NCBI GenBank assembly: GCA_017562135.1
Contig: QEYB01000062.1
Span: 806,001-870,000, forward strand
Reading direction: 5' to 3'
Source of the DNA: Dipylidium caninum
Lineage: Eukaryota > Platyhelminthes > Cestoda > Cyclophyllidea > Dipylidiidae
DNA: 64,000 bases
The notes below the pieces were generated by a model. That model did no database searches and was not told the origin of the DNA. It saw nothing but the letters and a program-made list of their open reading frames with translations. This document shows, one piece after another, positions 37,748-51,500 of the stretch. Position 1 is the first letter of the stretch. Each line of letters opens with the position of its first letter. The translations under genes and the position numbers were made by a program.

Positions 37748-38646
37748 AAGAAAATTGACTGTCATTTTTTGAGTAATACGCACAGGTGCTGCCGAGTACG
37801 AAGAAGCTCTGCGACTTGAGCTTCTCCAACGAGCAGACGAAGATAAACGGCTTAATCCGCTCATTCGGCAAGTAGCCAGACCGCAGCAGCAATTACACTT
37901 TGAGAAGGGGCTTCTCCCTCTCTCCGTAGGCCGAAATAGCCCAGTCCGCAAATCATCCGCAAAATACATTCACTTTTAACTTGATTTATGGGGCCTGGGC
38001 GCCACCTTCGTCCTCTCTCCCACCTCCCCAGACGCACCAGGCTACACGACTTCGTCTCCCATGTTACCACGACGGTTCCCCGAACAAATCTGCCTCGTCG
38101 CACGGCCGATCGGTGCGCAACAGACGTCTGGTGGAGGCACGCACCTAAACCTGCGCAGGGGGACCATCATTTTTCCCCACGGCAACTGTCTGATCCTTTT
38201 CGGATTGGCAACAGCACGTTCCTCCCTAAGACGCCTGGAGTAAAGCATGCCCGTGTGTGTTTACTTAAACGCCCATCTCATTGCTCCCCGGCAGCCTTAC
38301 GGGATTTGGACAATCCGCTGGTTGGACGACTGTGGGCATTTGGGGACAGGAGCGGGCGTTCGGGAGGCTTTAACCATCTCTGGGGCTTCTTCATATAATA
38401 TTTGGGACGTACAACACGCGTGTATGCAAGCAGTCAAACCCAGTGGGACCAACTTCATCTGGTAGCCAGGGACACTGACCAGGAGGCTTGTCATTTAGGG
38501 GAGATTTTCTTGCAACACATTTGATACTGAAGGTAGTAGATGAAGGAAATCACAAAATCACTCATTAAAAAGTAATAATTAGGGGAAAATTAGGGGAGAG
38601 CGGAGGAAGACTTTCAGAGGGGTGCACGATTATCAGCCTCACTGGC

Positions 38647-39504
38647 TCAGTAATTGCGGTAAACATCGGCTGCCATAAAGACCCGCCCACCGCCACCGCG
38701 ACGGATCCCCTGGCGATTCGCTTGAACCGTTTTGTTCGCGTACTCACCATAAGCTGCTGCAAATCCCTTCCTTGAGGAAGAAATCACATCATTCAGTCGG
38801 GAGTACCGTCCCACCCCGTTGGGTGCGGTGCGAATGCTTCCACCGACCTCTCGCACCGAGGTTGCAAATATGTCACTTTGAGCGGAATCCCGGTTCCACG
38901 ATTCGGTCACACTTGACCTCCACGTTGTGGCCTCACACTGCGTCTCCTTGTCCTCAGTCCGTGTTCGTATCACCTCTCTGACCGACTTATAGTCTTGCGG
39001 CAGTCCGCCAGCCCCCTTGAAGCCGGAGCGGCCAATTTGGTCGAGGGCTGTGGCAGACTTCGTCAGCTCGGAGCGATAGAGACGCGGCGAAGAGAAGAGC
39101 GTTGCATGCCGCGACTTCGGCGGAGGCGGAGAGCCGAAGAACCGTCGTTGCGGCGGGTCGTAGTGAGTCCCCTTCTCAGCGTACTCTATCTTGCCTATAT
39201 CCACTGTGAGGGGATTGTTCTTCACCATGTAACTCTCCACCCTCAGGGTCGACATTTGCGTGGCCATTCTATTCATTGTGGCGCGTCTTTCGGCAAGTGT
39301 GGTCTCGTCCACGAACCGTTGATAGCCGCTTCTGAAGCGGTCCTGGTAGGTCATTCGGTGGGGCGAGACACTAGTGCTGCTGAGATTTTCCTGACTCGTT
39401 GAAGGCGACTTCTCACGATTCCTGCTCCCCAAGCTCACTCTCGTCGGCGAGGGCGATACTTGTCTCGGTATGCACAACCTGCGGTTCTTCTCCAAGTCCG
39501 TCGC
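38647..39504 (-). other. Unique C-terminal extension of plastin
   Basis: About 285 codons continue in the same exon and frame as the end of CH4, with no stop and no better splice donor at the normal plastin terminus. The segment is Ser/Arg/Pro-rich. It has SP/TP-type sites ([22 protein letters not shown]), a proline cluster [12 protein letters not shown], a moderately ordered stretch ([18 protein letters not shown]), and a Gly/Arg-rich end ([11 protein letters not shown]) before the terminal DVYRNY. I recognise no domain. The codon composition is like the CH4 part, and a chance frame this long without a stop is unlikely. Confidence 0.85.
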
Positions 39505-42500
39505 CATGAGGCAGGCAAACACGGTCATTAGCATGCGCGGCTTCACCTCGGTTATGTCCTCCGGCACCGCGTATATCTTCGCGCCAATGCGCCTCGCCAC
39601 CGTTATTGCGTACTGGGCATTAGAGAGGCGTTCCTAGGGCGGAGAGAAGCAACAGGACAGGCGTCAATCGGTCCGCCTTCTCACTGAGCAGATCCTCCAC
39701 CTGTCGACACAAGCGCATCAAAGACGCCTACGATCTGTGCCCCGCCACACGGTGGCGCACTAAAGCTGCACGGCGCTACTGTCAGTCATTCTGACAGTTG
39801 ACTGACTAAATGGAGCTTTCATGGCGGAGGAGGTCAAGGCCTGCGGACTGCCTTAATGAGGCGTTGTTTTCTGGACAGATGGGTAAAGTGAAAGTCAAGA
39901 CCAATTATCCTCACTGTCGAACGCACCCATGGGAAGCTAAATAACCCCCTGAATCTCGTTTTGGTTTTCCTCTTCCATTGTTTTCTATCTCTGTCTTTTG
40001 TTTTTTGTCCAAGTGGTAGAAATCGTTGCATATTTCCTTCTGACGTGGGGAAAAGGCCACACGGGTCCCATCTCCCCTCTCTCTCCAGTTGAATTCCCGG
40101 ATCTTACGGAGGCGAGCCATAAACCTCATTCCTCAGTGAAGAATACCCAGTTTTCCACGAGTTCATGTGGTAGACGATGTGGCTGGAATTTCCCCAAATC
40201 GTATTGTCTTGACTCTGCGAAATCCACTGAATCACCGTGTCTGCAAATCAAAATTGACTCGCTTCTCGGTGAAGAGGTACTGCGACACGGTGGCAACAAA
40301 GTTGGTTGATTAGCCGCCGTAGCTCGATGCGGCGACCATGTTGCTATTGCACGAGAGACGCATTATCTCCCTTCTCAGTCTTCCGCCGATGGGGCGTCAA
40401 CGCTAATGGGAACGTGGTCCGCGTCTTGAGGAGCCCACAACCGCAATTCACTGGTGACTCTTGACTGAAAGTGCCTCTTTCGCTGCTCCCCCCGCTCTCC
40501 ACCGCCCTCCCGCCCTCCCGTCCCGTGCAGTACATGACTTACCGGGGAGCATCCACCGGGCGAACAAACGCCTGCTAATTGCACTACTTCCCAAGTATGG
40601 CAATTAATGCGCCTTTTTTCCACGAAAGCTGACTTGGCTCCCGATAAGATCGCATCGCCGTCTAAACGATGCTGTAGTAATAATTACTTCCCCAAAGCCT
40701 GTCCCATTCCCACCTCCACCTACCTCCTCTGCTGCTGCTGCTGCTGCTGCAGCCTCCACCTCCCCGTATCGCCTCTGCAGGAATCTGTCAGTGCAGCCTA
40801 ATTAGTTTCTGGCGTATGTTTGGCCAAATTTACCTCATTCTGGTTTTGTACCAACGGGGCGAAAGGGAGGATGGGACCTTTTGCGCTCCGCATTTTAACA
40901 TGGCATTCATCTATCGCCAAGCCCGGTCTTAGCGTCGCCTCGCCTCGCCACTATCCGAATTCACTTGCTCCTCCGGCCTGCCAGAAGCTGTCAGAGGCCA
41001 TTCTTTCACTGTGTTCGACGCTGCGGTCTGTCCCCCACACCTGCTAGTGGCGGCCTCCGGAGTCACAGCAAGACTTTGATCCTAACAGCGACGACACACT
41101 CTCCCTCCCTCTTGCAGGGCGGAGATTTCTCGATTGGCGAGACCTACTCAACCGATTGTGCTCAGTTAATTATACTCAATCGCACTTATGGGGGCAATTT
41201 GCCTCTCGGCCGGTGAGCAGTCCACCCCACTCGGCGGAGGGGGACGCAAAATCACTCAGCGATTGACCTTTTCGCATCGGCGTGCCCCAATAACCTGGTT
41301 CGGGCGCTTTTGTGCTTTCTTCGCGGCCTGCCACCTCTCCGCCGATGCCGAAAGTCATCCCTCGAGGAGACGAGGAGGGCACCGCATATGCGCTTTTTAA
41401 TTAATTCGCGTGTAAGAGCAGCGTTTCAGAGAGAGTCATTAAAATTTAATAAGGGACTGGTGAAAGACTGAAAGTAGGGGGAAAAAGTGAAGGTCAAGAC
41501 GCAATTAATCGTTTAATTACTGCGGTTAGTGGGTAAAGTGTCCACAGCTGGGAAACCCTCCAATTATGGTCGGCAGCAGCCGAGGAATCACTTAAATTTG
41601 TGAGACGCGGAGAAAATGTTATTTTCGCTAATATCACTTTGCTCTGCTCCGCGGGGGGAGGGGACGGGACGGGATGGGAGGGGAGGGGATGGGATGGGAT
41701 GGGAAAGGATAATGACATCCGCCCTAACCTAATTTACCCTGCGTCTCGAGAGCATCGCGATGAACTACCCGAGGCAGCGAAGAGACAATGGGAGGAATCC
41801 ACCACCAAGGCGGACTGCTTTGAGTGGCGGTCTCCCACTTCCTGACTACCTCCTATCCTCACGATGCCACGATGTCTTTTTCGCACCACAACAAATTGAA
41901 CGTAGACATTTCTGCGGCCGCGGACTTCTTTCCAAACTGACGGTGTGGCTTCTTGACTTTGTCTCCAGCTTCTGCGTATCCTCTACGTCATTATCCCATT
42001 CGAGTGTCTTAGCACGGCTCTCGGAACAAGGCGAGGTGCCAGCCCAAGATTTCTGCACGTGGAAACGGTGGCGCTCACCGACGAGCCTCAGTTAAACTTT
42101 TCCATCTGGTACATAAAATTGCCTCGAGTTAAAAAACCATCCGTGTGCCACTCTACAAACTGCCTGTTTCATCTCTCCTCCGAGAGAAAAAGCTGCAAAA
42201 CAGTAGTGAACTGATCATGTGAACGCGGGTGTCATTTTGTAGGGAAGAGGAGAAAACTTCCCCACGAGAGGGCGTCCCTTTGTCCCTTCCGCCTCGGTGA
42301 ATAACGGGAAGAGTGGCATCGAAGTCCTTTCCATGGGAAGCTCCATTTTCAGCACTTCCACCGAGTGGTGCTGACAAACTCATGAGGACTATGCGACAGA
42401 GATGTCGATCCCCGAAAAACCACTGATGTGCCATCAGCTCGACCTCTCTGTTAGCCACCGGGCGCTAGCAAAAGTAACGCATAGCCTCGGTCGGTCACTC

Positions 42501-45500
42501 AGTCCGGCCGTCTCATGAAGCCCCGCCGCTTCGCTGCCAGACGGGAAGTGTCGCCGAGGCTCGCCTGTTCCCTACGAGCCGGAGTTCATTGCGCTCTAAA
42601 CGTCCTGATCGCGTGGGAAAGTGTTTGGCGGCCGCATTTTCTGCTTGGTTACACCGATTTTCGGCAATTGGGATATGTTTACCAGTTTTTCTGCTACTTG
42701 TGCTGGCGCGTGGCACCCACTTTCTCGGTCCCTCCGAGGTAGCAAAATCACTGCACCTACTGGCGTGTTTAAATCAAGCAGGTTGTGTTTATGACCGAGA
42801 CAGCAGACGTGAAAGATCTTCGTGTCAGAATATGTGCATGCCTCTGGCGCTCCACAGGCAACCTCGCGTAATACGCAACATTGTCTCGCCCGAGCCGTAA
42901 CGAGTGGTTCTCCTCTGTGCTCCGAGCACAAACGACGCAGTGCGCCAGCCAAGGCAGGCGATCAACGTACCTCGGCGGAGAGTCCGCTGTTAACCACGCT
43001 ATAATCCACACAGCCCGGACTGATGGCCTCGAGAAGGTCGATTATCAGGAGGCCAGTTCGCAATTCGAAGTCGGAGAAACCGGCGCCCAGCGAGATGCGC
43101 CGCGATTTGTTGGCCCCGGCCAGTCGTCCGTTGACCCAGTCGATGATGCCGCGCTCCGAGATGATCGGCTTGTTGGAGACGGGCGATCGCGCCCTGTGGT
43201 AGCCCACAGTGTCGTCCTCCGTCCCCTCGGCCAGCTTTACCAGCAGAGAGAGGGTGTAGGCGCGCATCAACTGCCAGAGCAGAGCCAAAGTCGGAATCGT
43301 CATACAGTCCTTGAGGTCGGATCCGGCGACTCCGACAAGGCTGAACCCGGCGCGATGGCCCAGTTCAACCATGTAATTGCAATTCTCTGGACGGAAAGGA
43401 GGCAGTCAATCTCTTACCAGCTTCATACTCTCATCTGAGACGGCCTTTAACTTCCCCCAAAATAATTCGTTTCCTCCCTACGCTCGCCTCTCCGCCATAT
43501 GTGTACACAGAAAATACCAATACAAACAGAGCAGCTATCGAATGCTTGTGTCAATATTGTCTTCGGGCAGCAGAACGAAGCCTTCGTCTTCCTCACTCGG
43601 ACAGATGACAAAGCGTGCCTTTCCGTCCACCTCCTGTCTGGTCGTAAGAACACTTTTCCCCCAATCTCCGCAAAAGCGCTTCGGGGCAGGATGACTGTCG
43701 TCCTCTCAACGACACGTTGGCAAGTTGAGGGGCTTCTCTGATGCCGCCCCTGTGCTCAGTTCGGCACGGATGAATTACTTGAGAGCTGATTACGAGCCTG
43801 CGTCATGGCCACATCGCGTGCTTAACATGGTTAACGTTGAGAAACACTGGCGCGCTTGTCTCCCTCGCACCCGTAACATTCTCCCACCTCGATCCCGCAA
43901 ACTCGCGTTAACGCATAGCCGAAAGAGGGCTTTGATTTGCCCTCGGCCCCGCCAGTAATTGGGGCTGTCTCTCCAAGAGTCAGTCCGTGCTCTCCGTGGA
44001 GTGCCCCGACGGAGCAGAGCGAGGTCCGCATGTTCACTGGTCTGAGAAGCTGGCATAATTGGGAAAAACTGGTTAAAATGAGATTTTACGGACGAAAACG
44101 AGAGGTAGTTCTACTTCCTTCAGTACGTTAACTGAACAGAAGAAATGGTGGCGGTGAAGCGTCGTCCGAGGACTTTTATTGGTGGCGAATGGCCTCATAC
44201 AGCGTCTACAGGGTGCGGAAAAACACGCTTAAGAGCTGTTGACTCCTCACTCCACTTGTAAACTGCCTCGGGTGTCCGCTTCCTCTCATCCCAAGTGGAT
44301 TCTTCCACCCCAAGTCGAAAGACATTGGGGAAATCGGGAGACATTTTATTTCAGTAATGATGTTCCATATCGAATAAGAGTCCAGAAGGAATGAAATATC
44401 AGTCATGAGCCTCGGTTTAAATTTAAACCACGACTCTCGTCTCCTTCTCATGTACCAAAAGGTAGGCTTTTTTGTCGGCTTCTCTCTCTCTCTCTCTTTC
44501 TCTTCTACTATTTCTCATGCGGACAAGCGAGCCTCGTGCCCAGTCTGCGTGTAATCCTCTCCCCCGGCCCCTCTCTCAGCCCTCCCTTAGCGCCGAATGC
44601 CGCTCACAGACGAGGCCGATGAGACACTTTTAAGACATAAATAGCCTCCATTTGTTGTGGCTTTCGGCGGCGCGGCCACGAGGCTGTACACACGCAGGCA
44701 CGCATACACGCACCCACCGCCCAGCCCTCAGCCATTCCCGTCCGCCCCTGCTCTCCCCTTCAAGCAGCAGCAGCAGCGACATCATCGTCGGCCGTGGCTG
44801 GTACACGAACCGCCCCTCTTTGATGTTTCTGCCTTGGAGTGTGCGTGTCGTTGTTGTCCTCCCAGTCGTAGTACTCGTTGTCCCTACTGCTGCTGCTGCT
44901 GATGATGATGATGCCATGTGGGATTTGTCCACCGCGGCCAATCAGATAAGGGAGGGCAGAGGGCGGAGGACAGAGGACGAGGAGAAGGCAGAGGGGAGGG
45001 GGGGCTGCAAAGTCAAACTTCTGAAGAAGCGTCACGGAGAGATGTCCTCATCTGACGCAAACGCACACGCTCCTGATTATTTCACATACACCCTCTACCT
45101 TTGAATCTCCCTTTATTTGCGAAAAGTGAGTCGCCCTTGAAAGGGTCTGGCTGGCCCCCACCGCAAATAAGCGGGAGCACGACAATAGCAATTTTGACTG
45201 AGCCTTCGACTCCTCAAAAATTAACTCCATGACTGCCGATTCATCTTGGGCCGTTTTGCAGCGCGGCTTACTCAGGGAGTGTCCAAAAGAGCTCCACATC
45301 GTCTGCGCACTTTCAGGCATGCCGAGGTGGCAGAGGAGGCTGACGGGACAAGAGATGCCTTACCGAGATGTTGGAAGTTTGCCTTAGCCGGAGCAGTCGA
45401 GAAGAAACAGTTGACCCGCGTCCAGTCGACACTGCCTGGTTTAATGAGGTCGTAGAGTTTAAAAATTACCGTTCCAGAGAAGAGGTCACCGTAGAGACTG

Positions 45501-48500
45501 TGGACCACTGTTCGCAGGCCCATCGAGTTTATCCAGTTCCGGTATGCTATAAAGGATTGTAAACATGAGGTGTGGCGCTCAGAAGGCGTGTTCGCCGCCC
45601 CCGCGTTAATTACCCTTGCGCCACCCACCTCCTCCTCCTCCTCCTCCTCCCAACCCCTCCACCGTCAGGGGGTGTGTTGACAAGAGCTCCTGGACAATGG
45701 CCAAGCAGCAGCTCAAAGGGTCTATTTTAAGTGCCACAAGCCAAACACGTGGTACTTCACACTAATTCGTCTCCAACTGTCTCAGTACACCCGCACAGGC
45801 TGGCAGAGTTGAGACAAATAGTGTTTTGCCTCGCTTCACCACTGCCAACCGCCGAGCCCTCCCCGCACCCCGTCGCATCCCATTTCCCTCCTGGCGCCCA
45901 GACGAAGTGGAGCCGTGTTGTGCGCCTGCACCAAGGACAGGTTTCGAGGCACTTCAAGTGGACATTCCGCTCCTTCTGCCGCGCCAGCTCGTCCCGCCTT
46001 GAGGGACTTGACTGGGCGGCGACCTCCGGTTGCTGAAGGGGAGGAGGCGCTGGAGGACCTTCGATTCTGCTACTTTTTCTAATACTGAGCTCTTGGCCCG
46101 TCCAGTCTGACACCAGGCGGATTTCCCTTCTTTTTAAGTAAATAATTAGCCATTTGAGAGTGATTAAGGCAAGCGTTGCCTGAGAGAGAGAGAGAGAGAG
46201 AGAGAGCGATTTGGACTCCGCACTATGTCACATATCCGTGACACTAGTCGCTAAAATATTTAACAATTAACTGCGCCTCCGACACAATCATGTCTAAGTT
46301 TTCTGTCTTAATGGGGAGTAGTAGAGGCTTAAAAAAAGGAGCTTTGCATCGATACACTGCGTCGGCATTCCGCTGATGATATCTCTGCTTCAGCACCAGC
46401 ATCACCATCATTTTGTTTTTCACTGAGGATAAACAAATGTGATGGCATTGTGTGTGCCCCAGTGAATAGGCAATCCGCCCCTGCCTTTTTCAATCATGCA
46501 TTCTTTCCTCCTCCGCCTCCTCCAGCCCTAACAGCTGAAGATAATGCACGGGGAATAAGAACTAAGTCGCCCAAAAAAAATGCCATTTGTCCACTTAACA
46601 TCGCACGTTCGGCGTTCAGTCCGACCGCGTGGAGAGTTTAGCACCGGGTAATATTAGCCTTGTTTATGGGGCAGGGAGATTTGTGAAAGGGGATTTTATG
46701 GCTGTTGACAGAGCTTTAGAGGCACTTCTCTCCGCCGCTGCGAGCTCGGCCGGCGGACTGCCGTCCAGCTCTCCAGTGGAGTGGGGCGGAACGATGCGGA
46801 GATAAGATTGCGTGGCCTGTTATGGTTGCGTAAAGAGCGCCTCCTATTCCACTACAACGACCTCCCACGGTGTGTCAGGGGGGGGGCCAAAAAGAGGAGG
46901 CCATGGTCGTCTGCGGACTTTGTGAGCACCGTCCAAGTAGAAGGCGTTCAAGGGCCTCAAGGGCCGTCGCCAGTTGCGGAGAGGAGTGAGTGATAGATTT
47001 TGTGACTTTTTCCCTTGCGTTATCACTACTCTGGCGGTGCGCGCGTGCAATTTCGAATTTGCCTTTCCCGATAAAATTACTCTGGTGGCAGTTTTGTAAT
47101 TTCTCAATTTGCCTCGCAAAACTCGATGGTCACACATCCACGCGAGGTTCAGGTTAAAGAAGGTAGAATGCAACGCTAAAGTGAAAGAAAAGAAGACGTG
47201 GCCTGTCTTGTAAGGCGGGAAGGAGAGAAAATGCCTCAATGGTCAGTGTTGACTTCCTTTCAAAGCTTTCAGAGACAAAGTCGTCTCAGGAGCCCCTACA
47301 CATGACGAAATTCTAGGAGACTCGGCAACCTTCAACCCGCCTCGGCGTCACAAACCGTTGATGCCACTGGATGGAAGTGACGGAGCCAACGGGGCTGGCC
47401 CCGAGACGCACAGGATTCAGTGAAACGAGCCCGACCGCGCCCGACCCGGAGGGAGCCAGAGGCCCTCCTCTGTGGGGAGACGGCTGTCTCAGCGGACCAG
47501 CGTGCCCTGCTCTCGTTTGTCTTATCCTATGGAAGCAAAAGTGTGCTAACAATGTTTTATTGCCCTGCCTCGGTATTGCGCTCATCAGATAAGAGTTTGT
47601 GTGTGTGTGTGTATATAGGAGGGTGGAGTTGAGCGCAACCCGCTGAACGAATCGACGAACCGCTGAACGGGGAAGGCAGCCAATTTGATGTTGACGATGA
47701 TAAGGCTTACGAAAGTCGTGGGGTTTTTGGGAGTTGCCTGCTTGAGGACGCAATCGAAGCCTCCGAGTTCCGTAAAAATTAGCCAAATGTGGGGTTGCCT
47801 GTCAGTACACCAGTCGCCTCGAATGAGGCGATGAGGAGAGCCCGAGTGTGTGTGTGTGTGTGGCAACTCATCCGCCTCTCGTCAACCCCGAGAAGGAGGA
47901 TTACAGTCCCAGATGGTGGCGCACTCGGCCAAGACACTCCACCGAGTATATTGCGTTCTTATGGCAAAAAAAAGTTTTCTTTCTTTCTCTGCAAAAGAAG
48001 CGACATACCGCATGAAAGATTCGCCTTTCGTGTTTCACTTCGTGTGAGAAATTGCATGCCCTGCGGGCAGTCAGAAGGAGAAGAAGACATAAAATATTTC
48101 AGATTGGGTGTTCTTAACCGAGTCATGGGCATTTCTAGGCGGAATCAATTTAACAGCCCCAACTGTCTCTCTGCCTCCTTTCAAAAGTCCCTCTCGACGT
48201 TGGGAACTTTGGGAGGACATTGCTTTAAATTGGCTAAATACTAATGGCCATTAATCCTGCCCCTGGGGCAAATAACTTCTATTCCCAAAAACATGAATTT
48301 TGAAGTGCTTGAGATGAAGAACCTTCCCCTGCTCCGTGGGGGACGAGTCTCGCCTCAGGCCCCCTCACTTCCTCCCGCTCGGAGCAGCCGCAGGCGCAAA
48401 GTGTGCATAATGAATTGCCTCAGGCCGTGCCTTTGCGACGTACTTCCACCGCACCTAGGAGTCGTTTTACTGGGCGGGGGGAAGGACAAAAGCTGCGACT

Positions 48501-51500
48501 CTGCCTGAAACGTCGTCACTGGCGCGGTGGCATACCACTTCGGCCAGAGATGGTGGCGGCGCATTAACGCTGCGGACAGCCGACAAGCACCATGCGGCAG
48601 TGAGTCGCGATTACGCGGTAGCAGTCGGCAACGGCTGGCCCACCAAACGCCACCGTAGTTAACGACTGGGACAGGGAAGAAGACCCTCACCACCGCGTCG
48701 TGCTCTGCAGAGTCCACGCGGCTCCTTGTTGATGGTCATGACTGCCTATTATTGAAATGAATCAAAACACACGTCTCCGTGCGGAGGCGGAGGAGGAAAA
48801 GGAGGAGGAGGAGGAGGTGGTGGTGGTGGTGGTGGTGGTGGTGGTGAGGAACGTCCACATCTCCTGTAAAATCCTCGTACGGCAAAGGGCAGACTTTAAT
48901 ATTTAACCTGCGCGCATCACAAGATGTACTCGGAGATTCCATAAACTGCTCTATTTGTCGGAGCTTAAATAATTAAAGCAGCGCATGCTTCCGTGTAGAT
49001 CGGAACATCAGCAGCAGCAGCAGCAACAGCAACAGACCCGCGTATTTTATGGACGTCCCTTCGAATAAGTAGATGCGCTGAAAGCTTTTCCCCTTCGGCA
49101 GTTCTGGTGACCATGCTGCCTTAATCAACAGAAACTGGTGCTGTTTAACATTTATTAACCGTTGTCACTTCATCTTGTTAATAAAGCGCCTTTGCGTGAT
49201 TAAACTTGGCGGCCGGCGAGTCAGGTCTAACAAACCGCCTGTTTTTATCATCACCGCATCTTAACATGTCACCGCGAGTCCTTGAGTCACCACCACCCTC
49301 CCCCCTGCCTCCACCTCCTCCTCCTCCTCCCCCTCTACCTCTAATTTCCGCAGCTTCAAGGCCATCGGCGTCTCATCTGAGGCCTTTCAATCCTTCCACA
49401 TTCCCACCATCTTATCCACTAGTTGTTTGGGATGAATTTGGGAGAATAAGTGGGATTCCCGTCCCCTGACACGTCACATCCCCTACCAGTTTATTTACCC
49501 GCAGCAGCCACCCACCCCCCAATGGGGCGAATCGCAAGAAGACCTGACAGTCAGCGGAGAAGGACGACATTAGTACCAACCGGGAACCATCAACAAGGGC
49601 AAATGTGAGACGGAGAGGATGAACGCGGCTGCTCGGGACGGGACGGGCGGCCGGGGTACAGATCGGAGAGCGTGAAGGCGAGAGGGGACGCAACGGAAGG
49701 GAGGCGAGGGGATCGAGGGCGAGAGAACGGGAGGAGAGGAGAGGAGAGGAGAGGAGAGGAGAGGAGAGGAGAGGAAAGGGGAGATGTGAACGAGGGCGCA
49801 CGAGGAGAGACGGTGAGGGGTCACTCGGCTAAATACTTGCTGGTGAGTTTTGTGTCCTTTCGCTCTAAGAGATCATAGCTAGCGCGAAACCACGCGTGGG
49901 GCACACGAGTCGCCTGGGGGGCCTGCGGCAGGAGGGCCTTGAGCCACGCTAACAGGCACTCCCATCGACTTGGGGGAGGTTGGGGGGCCTCTTCGCCTGC
50001 GAAACCAGACAAAAGGGCACCACGTTACTCGTGCATCTCCTCTTCCTCTCACCCTCTCACTCCCTCATCCTCTCTCTTCTCTCTCTTTCTCCCTCTCTCC
50101 CTTCCCTTCAACCTAGTCAATCTGTTGGTGGCAAGGAGGAGGAAGAACCTAAGCTCCCTCTCCGAACCGGGGGGAACAGGAGAGAAGGGCATCTCTATTT
50201 CATTAGAATCGGCAATATGGCGACTGCAAAATGAGTGAGTGGGAATAAGGAGTGAGTGTACGCCTTAATTTTTATGGGGTACGCTCGATTATATCGCTAG
50301 AGCTTACGACTGATTAGCCAGATTTGAATTATCTCCTCCCACCGAAAAAGCAGTAGTACGATTTCCTGAATCAGTCATCCGTTTTCGTGCCGTAATCCCG
50401 AAAGTACACGGAAAATCCGAGACCGCAAATCGCCACTCGCGCACCGCACGTTGTGCTGACGGGTTGGCAGGAGTTCAGCGTGTCGGGCTCCAGAGCGCTC
50501 AAGCAGACTTCGTTGGTGCGTACGTTGGGCGATTATTTCATGCTGAAGTGGACCCGCAGTTACGGAAGCCTCGGACGTTCGTCTCTTTGGGTACTTTTAT
50601 ATGTCATGTGGCAGATTAGAGTTATTCCGAGCAGGCCGATCGCGGTCTTTCAACATCGCGTACACGACATCGCGTACACGACATGACAGTTGCGCAGACC
50701 AAATCCTGTCACCTGATTCGCGTATCTTCCTTCACGCTGTCAACTCTTACAGACGTAATTGGAGTTTGTTTTGTTGTCGTATGCCAAAACTGAGCAGCTG
50801 GGTCTCCGACCCCAGTGAAATGTGGAAGATGGCTCTGGATGCTGGCAAGAGAAACAGTGATGTCTAGACGTTGGAGGAGATGTCGAGAGCCGAAGGGATT
50901 TCCACTGGCGATGTCCACGGCTTCGACGCCTACATTGGACGCATGTCAGCCAACAAAGATTGGCATCCAAGCCTGCTGCTCCTCTTTTCGCGCTATTCCG
51001 CTTCTTTCCGTGGGGTGGCAGTTACTGATTTACCTCCGAGGCAAGTAAACTGACGGCGATGCAGTCTACTGCCCGACTACGCGACCTGGTCATGTCTCAA
51101 TGAATCACTTTAGGACTCCTGCCTAACACAGGCCTCGGAGGCCTCGTGCCAGAAGAAATGGAGGCATGCCAAACCGGGTCTTCCTGCTTCCAGCCTTCCG
51201 CATCCTTGTGTGTCACGCCGGATGCCATTTCTCTGCGTCCACCGTCACGCATTCGAGGTTTCCCAACTTTAGATGGACTAGTCGCCAGTAGATCAACTTT
51301 TGTGCGAGTAATTAGGAGGACAAAAGGACTCTTAATTTCCCGTTGAAATGTTGTCCATTTCTCCAGACACGGAAGTTGGCAATGCTAATTTCGGTAGATT
51401 AAATTCTTTAATCTCGAAAATGGTGCATTATACCCTAGTCTATTGTCTCTCATCTCATCGGTGCGCCGGATACTAGGCAAACGGATGTTTATGTGGTGCC

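Larger units (their letters stand above)
27003..38646. other. Intergenic block between protocadherin and plastin, GC-rich, no gene seen
   Basis: No open frame shows a domain or a consistent exon structure on either strand. It lies upstream of the protocadherin start and downstream of the plastin stop, so it should hold the protocadherin promoter and the plastin 3' UTR. The base composition is GC-rich and punctuated by short AT islands such as TAATTA and TTAATTAA. Simple repeats are listed separately. Confidence 0.5.

Noticed and set aside
44630..45104. Opposite-strand frames inside plastin intron 9
   Set aside because: They are built from CAG, CTG and TC repeats and lie within a confirmed intron.
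48355..48942. A polyHis and Leu-rich minus-strand reading frame
   Set aside because: Produced by the GGT/GGA repeat inside plastin intron 8.
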